Part shown: piece after piece, positions 32,696 through 40,666 of the stretch
Numbering within the stretch: the stretch's first letter is position 1
Layout of the letters: each line of letters starts with the position of its first letter
Assembly (NCBI RefSeq): GCF_900110865.1
Contig: NZ_FOFD01000004.1
Location: 62,001 to 126,000 of the forward strand
Direction: 5' to 3'
DNA: 64,000 nt
DNA from: Natrinema salaciae
Lineage (GTDB): Archaea > Halobacteriota > Halobacteria > Halobacteriales > Natrialbaceae
Position numbers and translations under genes: made by a program
The notes under the pieces: model-generated
The model's input: the letters and a program-made list of their open reading frames with translations, nothing else
The model's database searches: none
Told to the model about the DNA's origin: nothing

Positions 32696-34330
32696 ATGAG
32701 ATCGCTCCGCTCACGACGACGCGAGACGACCGACGGACCGCCGCTCGGACTGTTGCTCCTGTCCGGCGCCATCGCCGTGAGCGTGCTGTTCCCGCTCACG
32801 TACCTCGTGGTCGAGGCGACGACCGTCGACGCGGACCGGCTCTGGGCGATGCTCGTCCGTCCACAGACCGCGACCATCGTGACGAACAGCCTCCTGCTCA
32901 TGACCGGCGTCACGGCGCTGTCGGCGCTGATCGGCGTCCCGCTGGCGTGGCTCACCGTCCAGACCGATCTCCCCTTCCGCCGGTTCTGGTCCGTCGCCGT
33001 CGCCCTCCCACTCGTCGTCCCGAGCTATATCGGCGCGTTCGCCTTCGTCTCGGCATTCGGCCCGCAGGGCGAGTTTCAGTCGATTCTCGAGCCCCTCGGC
33101 GTCGAGGAGTTGCCCGAGATATACGGTCTCCCCGGTGCGACGGTCGTCATCACGCTCTACACCTATCCCTACGTCTACCTGACGGTACGAGCCGCCCTGC
33201 TGTCGTTCGACACGACGCTCCTCGACGCCGCCCGAACGCTGAACCACGATACGTGGACCGCGTTTCACCGCGTGACGCTCCCGCAGATCCGCCCCGCCGT
33301 CGTCGCCGGCAGCCTCCTCGCGGCGCTGTACGCCGTCTCCGACTTCGGGACGCCGGCGATCATGCAGCTCCCGGTGTTCACGCAGCAGATCTTCCTCGAG
33401 TACCGCTCTTTCGGCCGGGACTACGCGGCGTTCCTCTCGCTGCAACTGCTCGTGATCGTCCTCGTCGTCCTGGTCCTCGAGTGGTGGGCCCGCCCCGATC
33501 GGACGGTCCAGGGCGACGGCTCCGAGGGCTCGAGCGGCCCCGTCGTCGAACTCGGCCGGTGGCGCTGGCCGGCGACGCTCCTGCCCGCAGGGGTCACGGG
33601 CGTCGCGCTACTGGTCCCGCTGTGGATCCTCGGCCTCTGGCTCGTGACCGCCGATCCCGACGCGCGACCGGAGCTGGCGTTCGAACTCGAGTACGCCGTC
33701 AACTCCGTGATGGTGGCCGGGGCGGCCGCGTTCGTGGCCGTCCTCCTCGCTCTGCCGGTCGCGTACGCCGCGGCCAGACACGACTCGCCGCTGTCGACGA
33801 TCTTCGAGCGATCGACCTACGTCGGCTTCGCCGTGCCGGGGATCGTCCTCGGGCTGGCGCTCGTCTCCGCCGCGACGACTTACGAGAGCGTCCGTCAGGC
33901 GTACGACTTCACCGCCCTGCCCGCCCTCTACCAGACGATTCCGCTGCTCGTGTTCGCCTACGTCGTCCGATTCATGCCGCAGGCTGTCGGCTCGATCCGA
34001 ACCACGACGCTCCAGGTCGACGCGAAACTGGTCGAGGCCGCACACACGCTGGGCGAGACGCCGTTTCGGACGTTTCGAAAGGTGACGCTGCCGCTGATCG
34101 CGCCGGGCGTGACCGCCGGCGCGGCGCTCGTCTTCCTGACGACGATGAAGGAGCTTCCGGCGACCCTGCTCCTCCGACCGACCGGCTTCGAAACCCTCGT
34201 CACGATCATCTGGAAGGCACAGGGCGAAGCGTTCTTCCAGTACGCCGTCATCCCCGCGCTGCTGTTGCTGGCCGTCTCCGGGCTCTCGCTGCTCGTCCTC
34301 CTCTCACAAGGCGGGCGCGAAGGGCTCTGA
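32696..34330 (+). CDS. Iron(III)-type ABC transporter permease (FbpB/SfuB-like, fused halves)
   Basis: A 544-residue inner-membrane permease with about 12 helices, made of two similar halves. Each half has an EAA-type loop for ATPase contact: EAA 1 in LDAARTLNHDTWTAFHRVTLPQIRPAVVAG and EAA 2 in VEAAHTLGETPFRTFRKVTLPLIAPGVTAG. PLVVPSYIGAFAFVSAFGP and SDFGTPAIMQLP are typical of the Fe(III) FbpB/thiamine ThiP group. It probably works with the iron-binding lipoprotein encoded at 24287. No ATPase gene is adjacent and no iron box was found at its own promoter. ATG 32696 begins just before the first membrane segment. Confidence 0.9.
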   Translation: MRSLRSRRRETTDGPPLGLLLLSGAIAVSVLFPLTYLVVEATTVDADRLWAMLVRPQTATIVTNSLLLMTGVTALSALIGVPLAWLTVQTDLPFRRFWSVAVALPLVVPSYIGAFAFVSAFGPQGEFQSILEPLGVEELPEIYGLPGATVVITLYTYPYVYLTVRAALLSFDTTLLDAARTLNHDTWTAFHRVTLPQIRPAVVAGSLLAALYAVSDFGTPAIMQLPVFTQQIFLEYRSFGRDYAAFLSLQLLVIVLVVLVLEWWARPDRTVQGDGSEGSSGPVVELGRWRWPATLLPAGVTGVALLVPLWILGLWLVTADPDARPELAFELEYAVNSVMVAGAAAFVAVLLALPVAYAAARHDSPLSTIFERSTYVGFAVPGIVLGLALVSAATTYESVRQAYDFTALPALYQTIPLLVFAYVVRFMPQAVGSIRTTTLQVDAKLVEAAHTLGETPFRTFRKVTLPLIAPGVTAGAALVFLTTMKELPATLLLRPTGFETLVTIIWKAQGEAFFQYAVIPALLLLAVSGLSLLVLLSQGGREGL

Positions 34331-34378
34331 ACCGTCCGCTGTACCGCGCCGTCTCGCATCGGAGTCCGAGACGCCGTC

Positions 34379-35101
34379 TCAGACCTCCTCGAGCGGGTCG
34401 ATCAGCGACGGCTCGTCCGTCGACGGATCGTTCACCGCCGTCGAGACCGGGTCGGCCCGCATCCCGTCGGCTGGAGCCGGCTCGAGCACCTCGCGACCGG
34501 CGTCGCCAGAGAGCCACCGCCGCTCGGCGTCGGGCTCGAGGATCACGGCCATTCTGTGGTGCAGGTCCGAAACGAGCGCGTTCGGCTCGGTCGTGACGAC
34601 GGTAAACGTCTCGAGCGGGCCGCTCTCGGCCTCGTCGTCGACGCCGCCACCGAACGCGGCGAGTCCCGTCTGGGTCGTCTCCGGTTCCCATCGTTCCCAG
34701 AGCCCGGCCATCGCGAACACTCGATCGTCCTCGAAGGTGACTCGATAGGGTCGTTTTCCATCCTCGGTCTCGACCCACTCGTAGAAGCCGTCCGCCGGAA
34801 CGAGACATCTCCGTCGCTCGTACGCCTCGCGAAAGCTCGGCTTCTCGTCGACGGACTCCGCTCTCGCGTTGATCAGCCCGCCGCTGTCGTCGTCGGCCCA
34901 CGACGGCACCAGCCCCCACTCGAGGCGTCGGAACGTCTCCGGGTCCTCGTTCGTGATCACCGGCAGCTCCTGTCCGGGGGCCATGTTGTATCGCGGCGTG
35001 AACGCGCCGTCCGATTCGGCACCGGACTCGTCCCGGAAGCGGGCGTCGAACCGCGACTCGAGATCGTCCTGCTCGACGACGAGCGTGTAGCGACCGCACA
35101 T
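34379..35101 (-). CDS. SRAP-domain protein (HMCES/YedK-type, abasic-site DNA-protein crosslinker)
   Basis: A 240-residue SOS-response-associated peptidase domain protein. Starting at ATG 35101 exposes MCGRYTL, in which Cys2 becomes the N-terminal residue that bonds covalently with abasic sites in single-stranded DNA. Other family motifs are RYNMAPGQELPVI, LEWGLVPSWA, NARAESVDEKPSFREAYERRRCLVPADGFYEW and FTVVTTEPN...LHHRMAVIL, including the conserved Asn, Glu and His. The 27 in-frame codons upstream are rejected because they would bury Cys2. The last 20-30 residues are an acidic extension. It acts in DNA-damage tolerance. Confidence 0.92.
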   Translation of the reverse strand: MCGRYTLVVEQDDLESRFDARFRDESGAESDGAFTPRYNMAPGQELPVITNEDPETFRRLEWGLVPSWADDDSGGLINARAESVDEKPSFREAYERRRCLVPADGFYEWVETEDGKRPYRVTFEDDRVFAMAGLWERWEPETTQTGLAAFGGGVDDEAESGPLETFTVVTTEPNALVSDLHHRMAVILEPDAERRWLSGDAGREVLEPAPADGMRADPVSTAVNDPSTDEPSLIDPLEEV

Positions 35102-35279
35102 ACTCGACCGTCGGGCCGCCGGACCAAAGGGTTGTCCGGTCGCGATCGCAGACGACGCCTCGAGCCGCCGCCGAGCGGACACCGATCTACAGTCAGTATG
35201 CGGTCCTTACGCGGCACCGATCGACCGGTACGGGCCCCGTTACGATAGTCGTTCCCGGCGGAGTCGATAGCGGGTCATC

Positions 35280-35393
35280 ATGGACGACCGGTACGAAATG
35301 GTGGTGTGTCAGAACGGCCGTCTGGAACTCAGAGATCCGGATGACCCCGGCTGCTGGATCGCGACCGATTCGCCGCTCGAACTCGAGCGCTAG
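35280..35393 (+). CDS. Small conserved-looking haloarchaeal protein (37 aa)
   Basis: A 37-residue acidic protein: MDDRYEMVVCQNGRLELRDP followed by DDPGCWIATDSPLELER. The mix of Asp/Glu-rich composition, regular haloarchaeal codon use and the ELRDPDDPG..WIATD pattern resembles small proteins found across haloarchaea. A TATA-like ttacgata near 35251 is 29 nt upstream. Its function is unknown. It lies between the SRAP gene and a fragment of tRNA-Ser. Confidence 0.65.
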   Translation: MDDRYEMVVCQNGRLELRDPDDPGCWIATDSPLELER

Positions 35394-35497
35394 TCCAGCT
35401 CCGTTTCCCCGTGTACCCCTCCCCTTCCTCATCCTCGGTGTCGACGCCGAGCGAAATCTCCCCGTGACGGGTGCCGTCGAGCGGATCGGTCGCGACA

Positions 35498-35523
35498 GAA
35501 AACGCCAGGACAGGGATGTGAAC
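35498..35523. repeat. Partial duplicate of the tRNA-Ser 3' end (possible att scar)
   Basis: 26 bp match 35651-35676, which is the 3' acceptor and T-arm end of tRNA-Ser plus 5 flanking bases, with a single mismatch (G for T at the 21st base). The copies are in the same orientation, 153 bp apart. Integrases that use tRNA genes leave such direct repeats. No integrase or cargo remains between them. Confidence 0.6.
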
Positions 35524-35655
35524 AGCTGCGAGACGGTCGGCCTCACTCCGTTCGGCCGCATGCGACTCTCGTGTTCGAGTCCGATCCGTGTCGGTTCGTG
35601 AGTGTGGGTTACTCGCGCCGCGACGCGCCGCTCGTAGCAACTAAAATCACGAAAA

Positions 35656-35736
35656 CGCCAGGACAGGGATTTGAACCCTGAATCCCAAAGGGAACACGCT
35701 TTCCAGGCGTGCGCCTTACCGTTCGGCCATCCTGGC
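35656..35736 (-). tRNA. tRNA-Ser (GGA anticodon)
   Basis: Read on the minus strand the gene begins GCCAGGA and ends TCCTGGC plus discriminator G, a perfect 7-bp acceptor stem. The anticodon arm is CACGC-CTGGAAA-GCGTG, giving anticodon GGA for serine UCC/UCU codons. The T arm is CAGGG-TTCAAAT-CCCTG. The long variable arm (TTCCCTTTGGGATTC) is diagnostic of tRNA-Ser. No CCA is encoded. A TATA-like gttaaac near 35764 lies about 28 nt upstream. Confidence 0.95.
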
Positions 35737-35763
35737 TCAGGTCATCCTAACCGCGTCCGTCGT

Positions 35764-36003
35764 TTAACCCTTACGAGATTCGTTTCCCCTCGAGCGATCG
35801 GCCGCCCACGCGGCGAATCGCGGCTCGAGCAGGTACGCTCCCGACCCCGCGCCGAGGCCGACCGCAATCCCGAGCGCGAGCGCCTGCGTGATCGTCACGA
35901 GCGGTGTCGCGAACAGGGCGTAGCTCTGGACGAGGACCAGAAACGACAGGGTCCCGACGACACCCCAGAGGAACGCGGACTTCGCGCGGGGATCGATCCC
36001 CAT
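35764..36003 (-). CDS. Small membrane protein (79 aa)
   Basis: From ATG 36003 this is a 79-residue protein, MGIDPRAKSAFLWGVVGTLSF onward, with two membrane helices (about 9-30 and 36-58: TITQALALGIAVGLGAGSGAYLLEP) and a charged C-terminal tail (WAADRSRGNESRKG). An upstream in-frame GTG at 36030 would add VSGYPAGR. It follows RidA by about 40 bp on the same strand and is probably co-transcribed. No function is recognised. Confidence 0.72.
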   Translation of the reverse strand: MGIDPRAKSAFLWGVVGTLSFLVLVQSYALFATPLVTITQALALGIAVGLGAGSGAYLLEPRFAAWAADRSRGNESRKG

Positions 36004-36043
36004 CCGTCCGGCGGGATAGCCGCTCACGCTGACGGCACCCGGC

Positions 36044-36424
36044 TCACTCGAGGCTCGCGACGGCTTCGATCTCGACGCCGACGCCCTTGGGGAGGGCGGC
36101 AACCTCGACGGCGCTGCGGGCCGGCGGTTCGTCGTCGAAGTAGTCGGCGTAGGCCTCGTTCATCGCGTCGAAGTCGCCGATGTCCTCGAGGAAGACGGTC
36201 ACCTTGAGGATGTCCGCGGACGACGCGTCGGCCTCGTCGAGGACGGCGTCGAGGTTGTACAGCGCCTGCTCGGTCTGGGTCGCGATCGGTTCGTCGTCGA
36301 GCAACTCGCCGTCGGCCGTCATGGGGATCTGCCCGGCGGTGAACAGCAGCGAGTCGTTCCCGGCGGCCTGACTGTAGGCACCGACCGCGGCGGGCGCGTC
36401 GTCGGTTTGGATGATTCGTTTCAC
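36044..36424 (-). CDS. RidA family enamine/imine deaminase (second copy)
   Basis: A 126-residue RidA/YjgF protein closer to the canonical branch than the copy at 4270. VKRIIQTDDAPAAVGAYSQA opens it, followed by LLFTAGQIPM, TEQALYNLDAVLDEA, ILKVTVFLEDIGDFDAMNEAYADYF, and PARSAVEVAALPKGVGVEIEAVA with the substrate Arg. GTG 36424 is chosen because it gives the family N-terminus and has a TATA-like ctttaag 28 nt upstream on the minus strand. It hydrolyses 2-aminoacrylate-type intermediates. Threonine dehydratase (ilvA), a classic source of such intermediates, is encoded 2.2 kb away on the same strand. Confidence 0.93.
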   Translation of the reverse strand: MKRIIQTDDAPAAVGAYSQAAGNDSLLFTAGQIPMTADGELLDDEPIATQTEQALYNLDAVLDEADASSADILKVTVFLEDIGDFDAMNEAYADYFDDEPPARSAVEVAALPKGVGVEIEAVASLE

Positions 36425-36653
36425 ACCCGATGCATCGAACCGGGACCGCTTAAAGGCAGGCGAAATCACACCCCGTTCCCGCCGGGAGAGGGGAGACGAC
36501 ACGGAAAGAGCGAGTCGGTACGGACGGGGCGTCGACCGTGCTCGCGGCCACTGCTCGACTCTCGTCTCGGCACCTCTCGGGACGACGACCCCTTAGTGGC
36601 TGTCGAATTGCAGGTCAACGCATAGAACGGTTCCCGAACAGAGCACGGTATGC

Positions 36654-36992
36654 ATGGCGACCGTTGAGAACGTCCTTTCGTCGGTTTTCAGTACGATCCC
36701 TGAGCTTCATTCCGGCCAACTCGGCGTGCTTGCGGGGGTGGTCGTCGGCCTCCTCTACTGGCACGGATACCGCCAGTCGTCGCTCGTCCTCCTCGCCGCG
36801 TTCTACCTGCTGGCGCTCGGTATCGTCCCCGCTTCCGCGAGAGGGCTCACCGTGGTGCAATCCAAACCGTGGTACTTCTGTTCGTTCCTGGTCCTCACCT
36901 CGCTCACCGCGATGAGTACCGCGGCCGCGTGGGCACGACTGTCGCTCTCGACTCGGCCGCGATCGCTGCCGGACGGTCGAAAGGACGTCTGA
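36654..36992 (+). CDS. Small membrane protein (112 aa)
   Basis: A 112-residue protein with three hydrophobic segments: about 23-36 (LGVLAGVVVGLLYW), 43-60 (LVLLAAFYLLALGIVPAS) and 74-92 (FCSFLVLTSLTAMSTAAAW). The ends are polar and the C-terminus is basic (RPRSLPDGRKDV). The hydrophobic pattern and acidic-neutral codon choice support a real gene; no TATA stands out. Family and function not recognised. Confidence 0.6.
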   Translation: MATVENVLSSVFSTIPELHSGQLGVLAGVVVGLLYWHGYRQSSLVLLAAFYLLALGIVPASARGLTVVQSKPWYFCSFLVLTSLTAMSTAAAWARLSLSTRPRSLPDGRKDV

Positions 36993-37062
36993 CCGGGGGA
37001 CACGCCGCGTCGCTGCGACGACCGAAACCGGCCGGCGCTCGGACCCGCGACGTCGATCGGTC

Positions 37063-38457
37063 TCAGTCACTGTCGCGAGCGATCGGCGATCGAACCGCGA
37101 GACCCGCTTTCCGAAGCCACCACGTGATCTCGAGCGCGGCCCAGGTCACCCCCGCCAGGAGTCCGCCGGCGATGGCGGCAGCCTCGGGTTTGCCGACCCA
37201 GACCGGCGCGACGAAGATCAGCGCGTTGTAGATCCGGTGGGGGAGGATGTTTTCGATGAGATCGCCGAGAAATTCCACCGGTCGAACGTCACCGCCACCG
37301 CCACCGCCGCTCTCGGCCGCCGTCCGCGACTCGAGGCCGAGTGCGGCGGCGCTTTGTCCGCCGTCGCTTTCGGCACCGGTCTCGAGGCGTTCGGCCTCGT
37401 AGGGGAGCGTCGAGCCGACTTCCCAGACGATGTCGCCGGAGGCGTTGACCTCAATGACGCGATTGCCGTGGGTGTCGGTGATCAGCGTGTTACCGTTGGG
37501 GAGTCGATCGACGTCCCGCGGCCACTGGATTCGATCGTCCTCCCACTCCCAGGAGCGGTTCCACTCGCCGTCCTCGCGCTGGAACTCCTGGACGCGGCCG
37601 TTCTCGGAGTCGGCGACGACGACGGCCGGACCGCCCTGACTTTCGGGAATGTAATCGGGGTTGTGCTGTTCGTACTGGACGTCGTAGTCGTTCTCGCTAC
37701 CGAGCGTCCACGCCTCGAGCAGGCCCTCCGCTCGGTCGAGGAAGACGACCTGATCCTGGTTCCGGAGGCTGACCACCACGCGACCCCCCAGCCCGCCCCC
37801 CTCGATGTACTCGACGTCGTTGATGTGGGCCCAGTCGTTGGGGTAGGCGTGACCGCTCTCGAGCGAAAATTCGCTCTGGGCGTCCCAGAGCCAGTCGACG
37901 ACCTCGGTCTCGGTGTCGACGATGAACACCTGGTTCGCGACGATGTCGGCGACGACGACGTGAGTCTCGTTGATGCGATCCGCGTCGTGCCACTCGCCGG
38001 CGGTCTCCTTGTAGTCGTACCGTTCGTAGAGAACCTCGACCTCGCCGGTCTCGAGGTCGGCGCGCTCGATGACGTTCCGCGCGCATGGCGGGTCGGAACA
38101 GGTCGGCCCTTCGGTGTGGATCGTGTCGGTCGCGGTGTACTCGACGGTCAGCGGGTCGCCCTCGACGGGGTCGACGTCGAAGTACTTCGTCCGCGAGTTG
38201 TTGTAGTACAGTACGTCGCCGTCGGGCGCGTAGGCGGTGATCGTCCCTGCCCGTCCCGACTCGGTCACGACCGTATGGTTCTCCGTCGCCGGGGCCTCCG
38301 GAACCGTCTCTCTCGAGGCCGTCGAGAGCCCACCCACTGCCGCGTCGGCGACCAGCGCGGCCGAGACGAGAACGAGGATCGCGAATCCGATCCGGAGTCG
38401 GGCGCGCGTGACTGCCGATCGGACGCGAGCGAGCGATGGACGTGAGCGGCCGGTCAT
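37063..38457 (-). CDS. Arylsulfotransferase (ASST)-family membrane-anchored protein
   Basis: A 464-residue protein. One N-terminal membrane helix (LRIGFAILVLVSAALVADAAVG, about 21-42) is followed by a large external beta-propeller (about 60-370) with repeated WEWEDDRIQWPRDVDRLPNGNTLITD and NRVIEVNASGDIVWEVG blades typical of the arylsulfotransferase/Arylsulfotran_2 family. HADRINETHVVVADI-type blades and GHAYPNDWAHINDVEY supply candidate catalytic histidines. The C-terminal end has a Gly-rich linker and two membrane helices. Whether it truly transfers sulfate or is a structural propeller is not clear. ATG 38457 is preferred because it begins just before the membrane anchor. Confidence 0.78.
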   Translation of the reverse strand: MTGRSRPSLARVRSAVTRARLRIGFAILVLVSAALVADAAVGGLSTASRETVPEAPATENHTVVTESGRAGTITAYAPDGDVLYYNNSRTKYFDVDPVEGDPLTVEYTATDTIHTEGPTCSDPPCARNVIERADLETGEVEVLYERYDYKETAGEWHDADRINETHVVVADIVANQVFIVDTETEVVDWLWDAQSEFSLESGHAYPNDWAHINDVEYIEGGGLGGRVVVSLRNQDQVVFLDRAEGLLEAWTLGSENDYDVQYEQHNPDYIPESQGGPAVVVADSENGRVQEFQREDGEWNRSWEWEDDRIQWPRDVDRLPNGNTLITDTHGNRVIEVNASGDIVWEVGSTLPYEAERLETGAESDGGQSAAALGLESRTAAESGGGGGGDVRPVEFLGDLIENILPHRIYNALIFVAPVWVGKPEAAAIAGGLLAGVTWAALEITWWLRKAGLAVRSPIARDSD

Positions 38458-38662
38458 CGAGATGCCTCCCGTCGAGCGCTGACACTCGGTTCCGTTTCCG
38501 TTCCGGGGCTGTACTCGGTAGTCAACACTCCACGATGTCGGCGACCAGCGCGGTAAATCAACACCCTGTCTGCTCAGGGCACCGGGAGCGCCGTCGATCG
38601 GCGGTCGGGTCGTGAGGTCCACCGGACGGCCCCGCGACGGAGACGCGAACGGGACCCATCGG

Positions 38663-39874
38663 TCAGGCGAGCACGTCGACCTCGTAGCCCGCGTCGCGGA
38701 GGTCCGAGAGGAAAGCGTCGACGTGGTCGGGGCCGCGCATCTCGAGTTCGATCTCGACTTCGGTGTCGCTCATCTCGACCTCGCGGGAGGTCCGGTCGTG
38801 GTGGATGGCGTAGATGTTCGCCCGGTGGGCGGTGAAGATGTCCAGGAGGTCCTCGAGCGCGCCGGGTCGGTCTTTCAGGACGGTCCTGATCTTCAGGTAG
38901 CGGCCGGTCTCGACGAGGCCGCGGACGATGACGTTGGTCAGCGTGTTGAGATCGATGTTGCCGCCGCAGAGCGCGGGGACGATCACCTCGTCCGCGTCGT
39001 AGTCGAATCGCTCGAAGAGCACCGCCGCGAGCGGGACCGCGCCCGCGCCTTCGACGAGCGTCTTCGAGCGCTCGAGCAGGTAGACCAGCGCGACGGCGAT
39101 CTCCGGGTCCGAGACGGTGACGACCTCGTCGACGTACTCCTGAATGTACGGGAAGGTCCGCTCGCCGACGCTGCGGGTCGCGATGCCGTCCGCGATGGTG
39201 TCGACGCCGTCGAGGGAGACGCGCTCACCCTTTTCGAGGGACGCCGCGGCGCTCGAGGCCCCCTCGGCTTGGACGCCGATCACGCGCGTGTCGGGCTTCT
39301 GTTCCTTGATGGCGGTCGCGATGCCGCTGATGAGTCCCCCGCCGCCGATGGGGACGACTACCGTGTCGACGTCGGGGCAGTCCTCGAGGATCTCGAGGCC
39401 GATGGTCCCCTGCCCGGCCATGATGTACTCGTCGTCGAAGGCGTGGACGTAGGTGCGGTCCTCCTCGCGCTCGATCTCGTGGGCACGCTCGGCGGCCTCG
39501 TTGTAGTCCCGTCCCGAGAGGACGACCTCCGCGCCGTAGCTCTTGGTCGCCTTGACCTTCGAGATCGGCGCGTGCTCGGGCATGACGATCTTCGAGTCGA
39601 CGCCCGACCGCGTGGCTGCGAGCGCGACCCCCTGCGCGTGGTTGCCCGCACTCGCGGTGACGACGCCCGCGTCCTTCTGGGCCGCCGAGAGCGTCGCGAT
39701 TCGGTTGGTCGCCCCGCGGATCTTGAACGCGCCCGTCCGCTGGAAGTTCTCCAGTTTCAGGCGGATGTCGGCGCCGGTCATCGCGGAGTACGTGTGCGAG
39801 TGCTCGAGCGGCGTGTGTCGAGAGGTCTCACGGACTCGCTCGCGCGCCTCGAGAATATCGTCGAGTTCCAGCAT
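38663..39874 (-). CDS. ilvA: Threonine ammonia-lyase (threonine dehydratase) with ACT domain
   Basis: A 403-residue fold-type II PLP enzyme that deaminates threonine to 2-oxobutanoate, first step to isoleucine. The Schiff-base lysine is Lys51 in TGAFKIRGA; TASAGNHAQGVALAA binds substrate; PIGGGGLISGIA binds the PLP phosphate. The C-terminal ACT domain (about 325-403; LKIRTVLKDRPGALEDLLDIF) is a likely allosteric site. It may also act on serine, as the catabolic TdcB branch does. A TATA-like aatcctt about 29 nt upstream gives a leaderless transcript. The upstream 256 bp is rich in hairpins. Confidence 0.93.
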   Translation of the reverse strand: MLELDDILEARERVRETSRHTPLEHSHTYSAMTGADIRLKLENFQRTGAFKIRGATNRIATLSAAQKDAGVVTASAGNHAQGVALAATRSGVDSKIVMPEHAPISKVKATKSYGAEVVLSGRDYNEAAERAHEIEREEDRTYVHAFDDEYIMAGQGTIGLEILEDCPDVDTVVVPIGGGGLISGIATAIKEQKPDTRVIGVQAEGASSAAASLEKGERVSLDGVDTIADGIATRSVGERTFPYIQEYVDEVVTVSDPEIAVALVYLLERSKTLVEGAGAVPLAAVLFERFDYDADEVIVPALCGGNIDLNTLTNVIVRGLVETGRYLKIRTVLKDRPGALEDLLDIFTAHRANIYAIHHDRTSREVEMSDTEVEIELEMRGPDHVDAFLSDLRDAGYEVDVLA

Positions 39875-40130
39875 ACGCTCGTCTACTCGGCGTGCGGTGT
39901 AAGGATTACTGTCGGGGTCGGGAGGGCCGCTTCGGACCCCCGCCGTCGCCCCTACAGTGGTGTGCTGTCAAGCCTGGACAGCACGACAGGGAATACAGGG
40001 AATGCACGGCGTGTGACGTGCGAATAGAGAAGGGAACCCAGGCCATATAAATCTCATGCACCCGCGGCGAAAGTGAAACCATGTGACTGCATCGGGGAAA
40101 TGACAGCGTCAGACGCTGGACAGACGGGCG
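39875..40130. other. Hairpin-rich intergenic region, possible small RNA locus
   Basis: This region lies between ilvA and the gamma-glutamylcyclotransferase-like gene. A perfect hairpin GTGCTGTC-N7-GACAGCAC spans 39962-39984. A second dyad GCACG-N8-CGTGC lies near 40004-40021. A third, CAGCGT-CAG-ACGCTG, lies near 40104-40118. A good TATA (tttatat on the minus strand, near 40049) would start a minus-strand RNA near 40022 that contains the first two hairpins. No protein-coding frame is convincing. A small RNA or long ilvA leader is possible but unproven. Confidence 0.4.
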
Positions 40131-40553
40131 TCATTCGTGGGTCTCTACCACGATATCGCCGGATAAAATGAACGTTCGAACGCGGTCACGAAACGAGCCG
40201 TTCCCGGGCCAGGTCGCGTCGGCGTCGAGTCGGTTCGGGTCCCCGACGTACACCCAGCATCGGGCGGCGGCGCTGCTCGCGGGGGTCGCGACCGGGACCG
40301 CGACGCGAACGTACAGTCCGTCGTCGACCCCCTCGTACCGGTCGAGACGTTCGAGTCCCGCGTCGTCGACCGCGAGTAGCGTTCCCTCGACGCTGCCGCC
40401 GGGCGCGAGCGTCGGATAGCTGCCATCGACGCGGTGCAACCCCTCGAGCGTCGCGCGGGCCACGAACGCGTCCGCTGCGCTCGAGGTGTCCATCTCGAGG
40501 ACGGTCGCGACTCGCTCCGGGTCGGTCAACGTTCCGTAACCGAAGACGCGCAC
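40131..40553 (-). CDS. Gamma-glutamylcyclotransferase-like (GGCT/AIG2) protein
   Basis: A 140-residue protein starting VRVFGYGTLTDPERVATVL, which contains the family's nucleotide/substrate loop YGTL. VDGSYPTLAPGGSVEGTLLAVDDAGLERLDRYEGVDDGLY matches the GGCT core, including the Glu in RYEG, the position of the catalytic glutamate. GGCT enzymes cyclise gamma-glutamyl amines to 5-oxoproline; many archaeal members have unknown substrates. GTG 40553 gives the family N-terminus; an ATG at 40634 would add 27 atypical residues. A hairpin 3' of the stop could act as a terminator. Confidence 0.85.
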   Translation of the reverse strand: MRVFGYGTLTDPERVATVLEMDTSSAADAFVARATLEGLHRVDGSYPTLAPGGSVEGTLLAVDDAGLERLDRYEGVDDGLYVRVAVPVATPASSAAARCWVYVGDPNRLDADATWPGNGSFRDRVRTFILSGDIVVETHE

Positions 40554-40666
40554 GTCGGACCGTTCGGGCTTCGGGCGTTTGCTCGTACCGCTTCGGTTCG
40601 CGTCGCGCGGATTCGTTCCCCAAAGACTACACAAAGCACTTATCGGTCTGCTTGAAGGTCTCCGAC

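Noticed and set aside
35498-35580. A second tRNA-Ser gene
   Set aside because: Only the 3' acceptor/T-arm end is present; anticodon arm, variable arm and 5' acceptor strand are missing, so it is a fragment.
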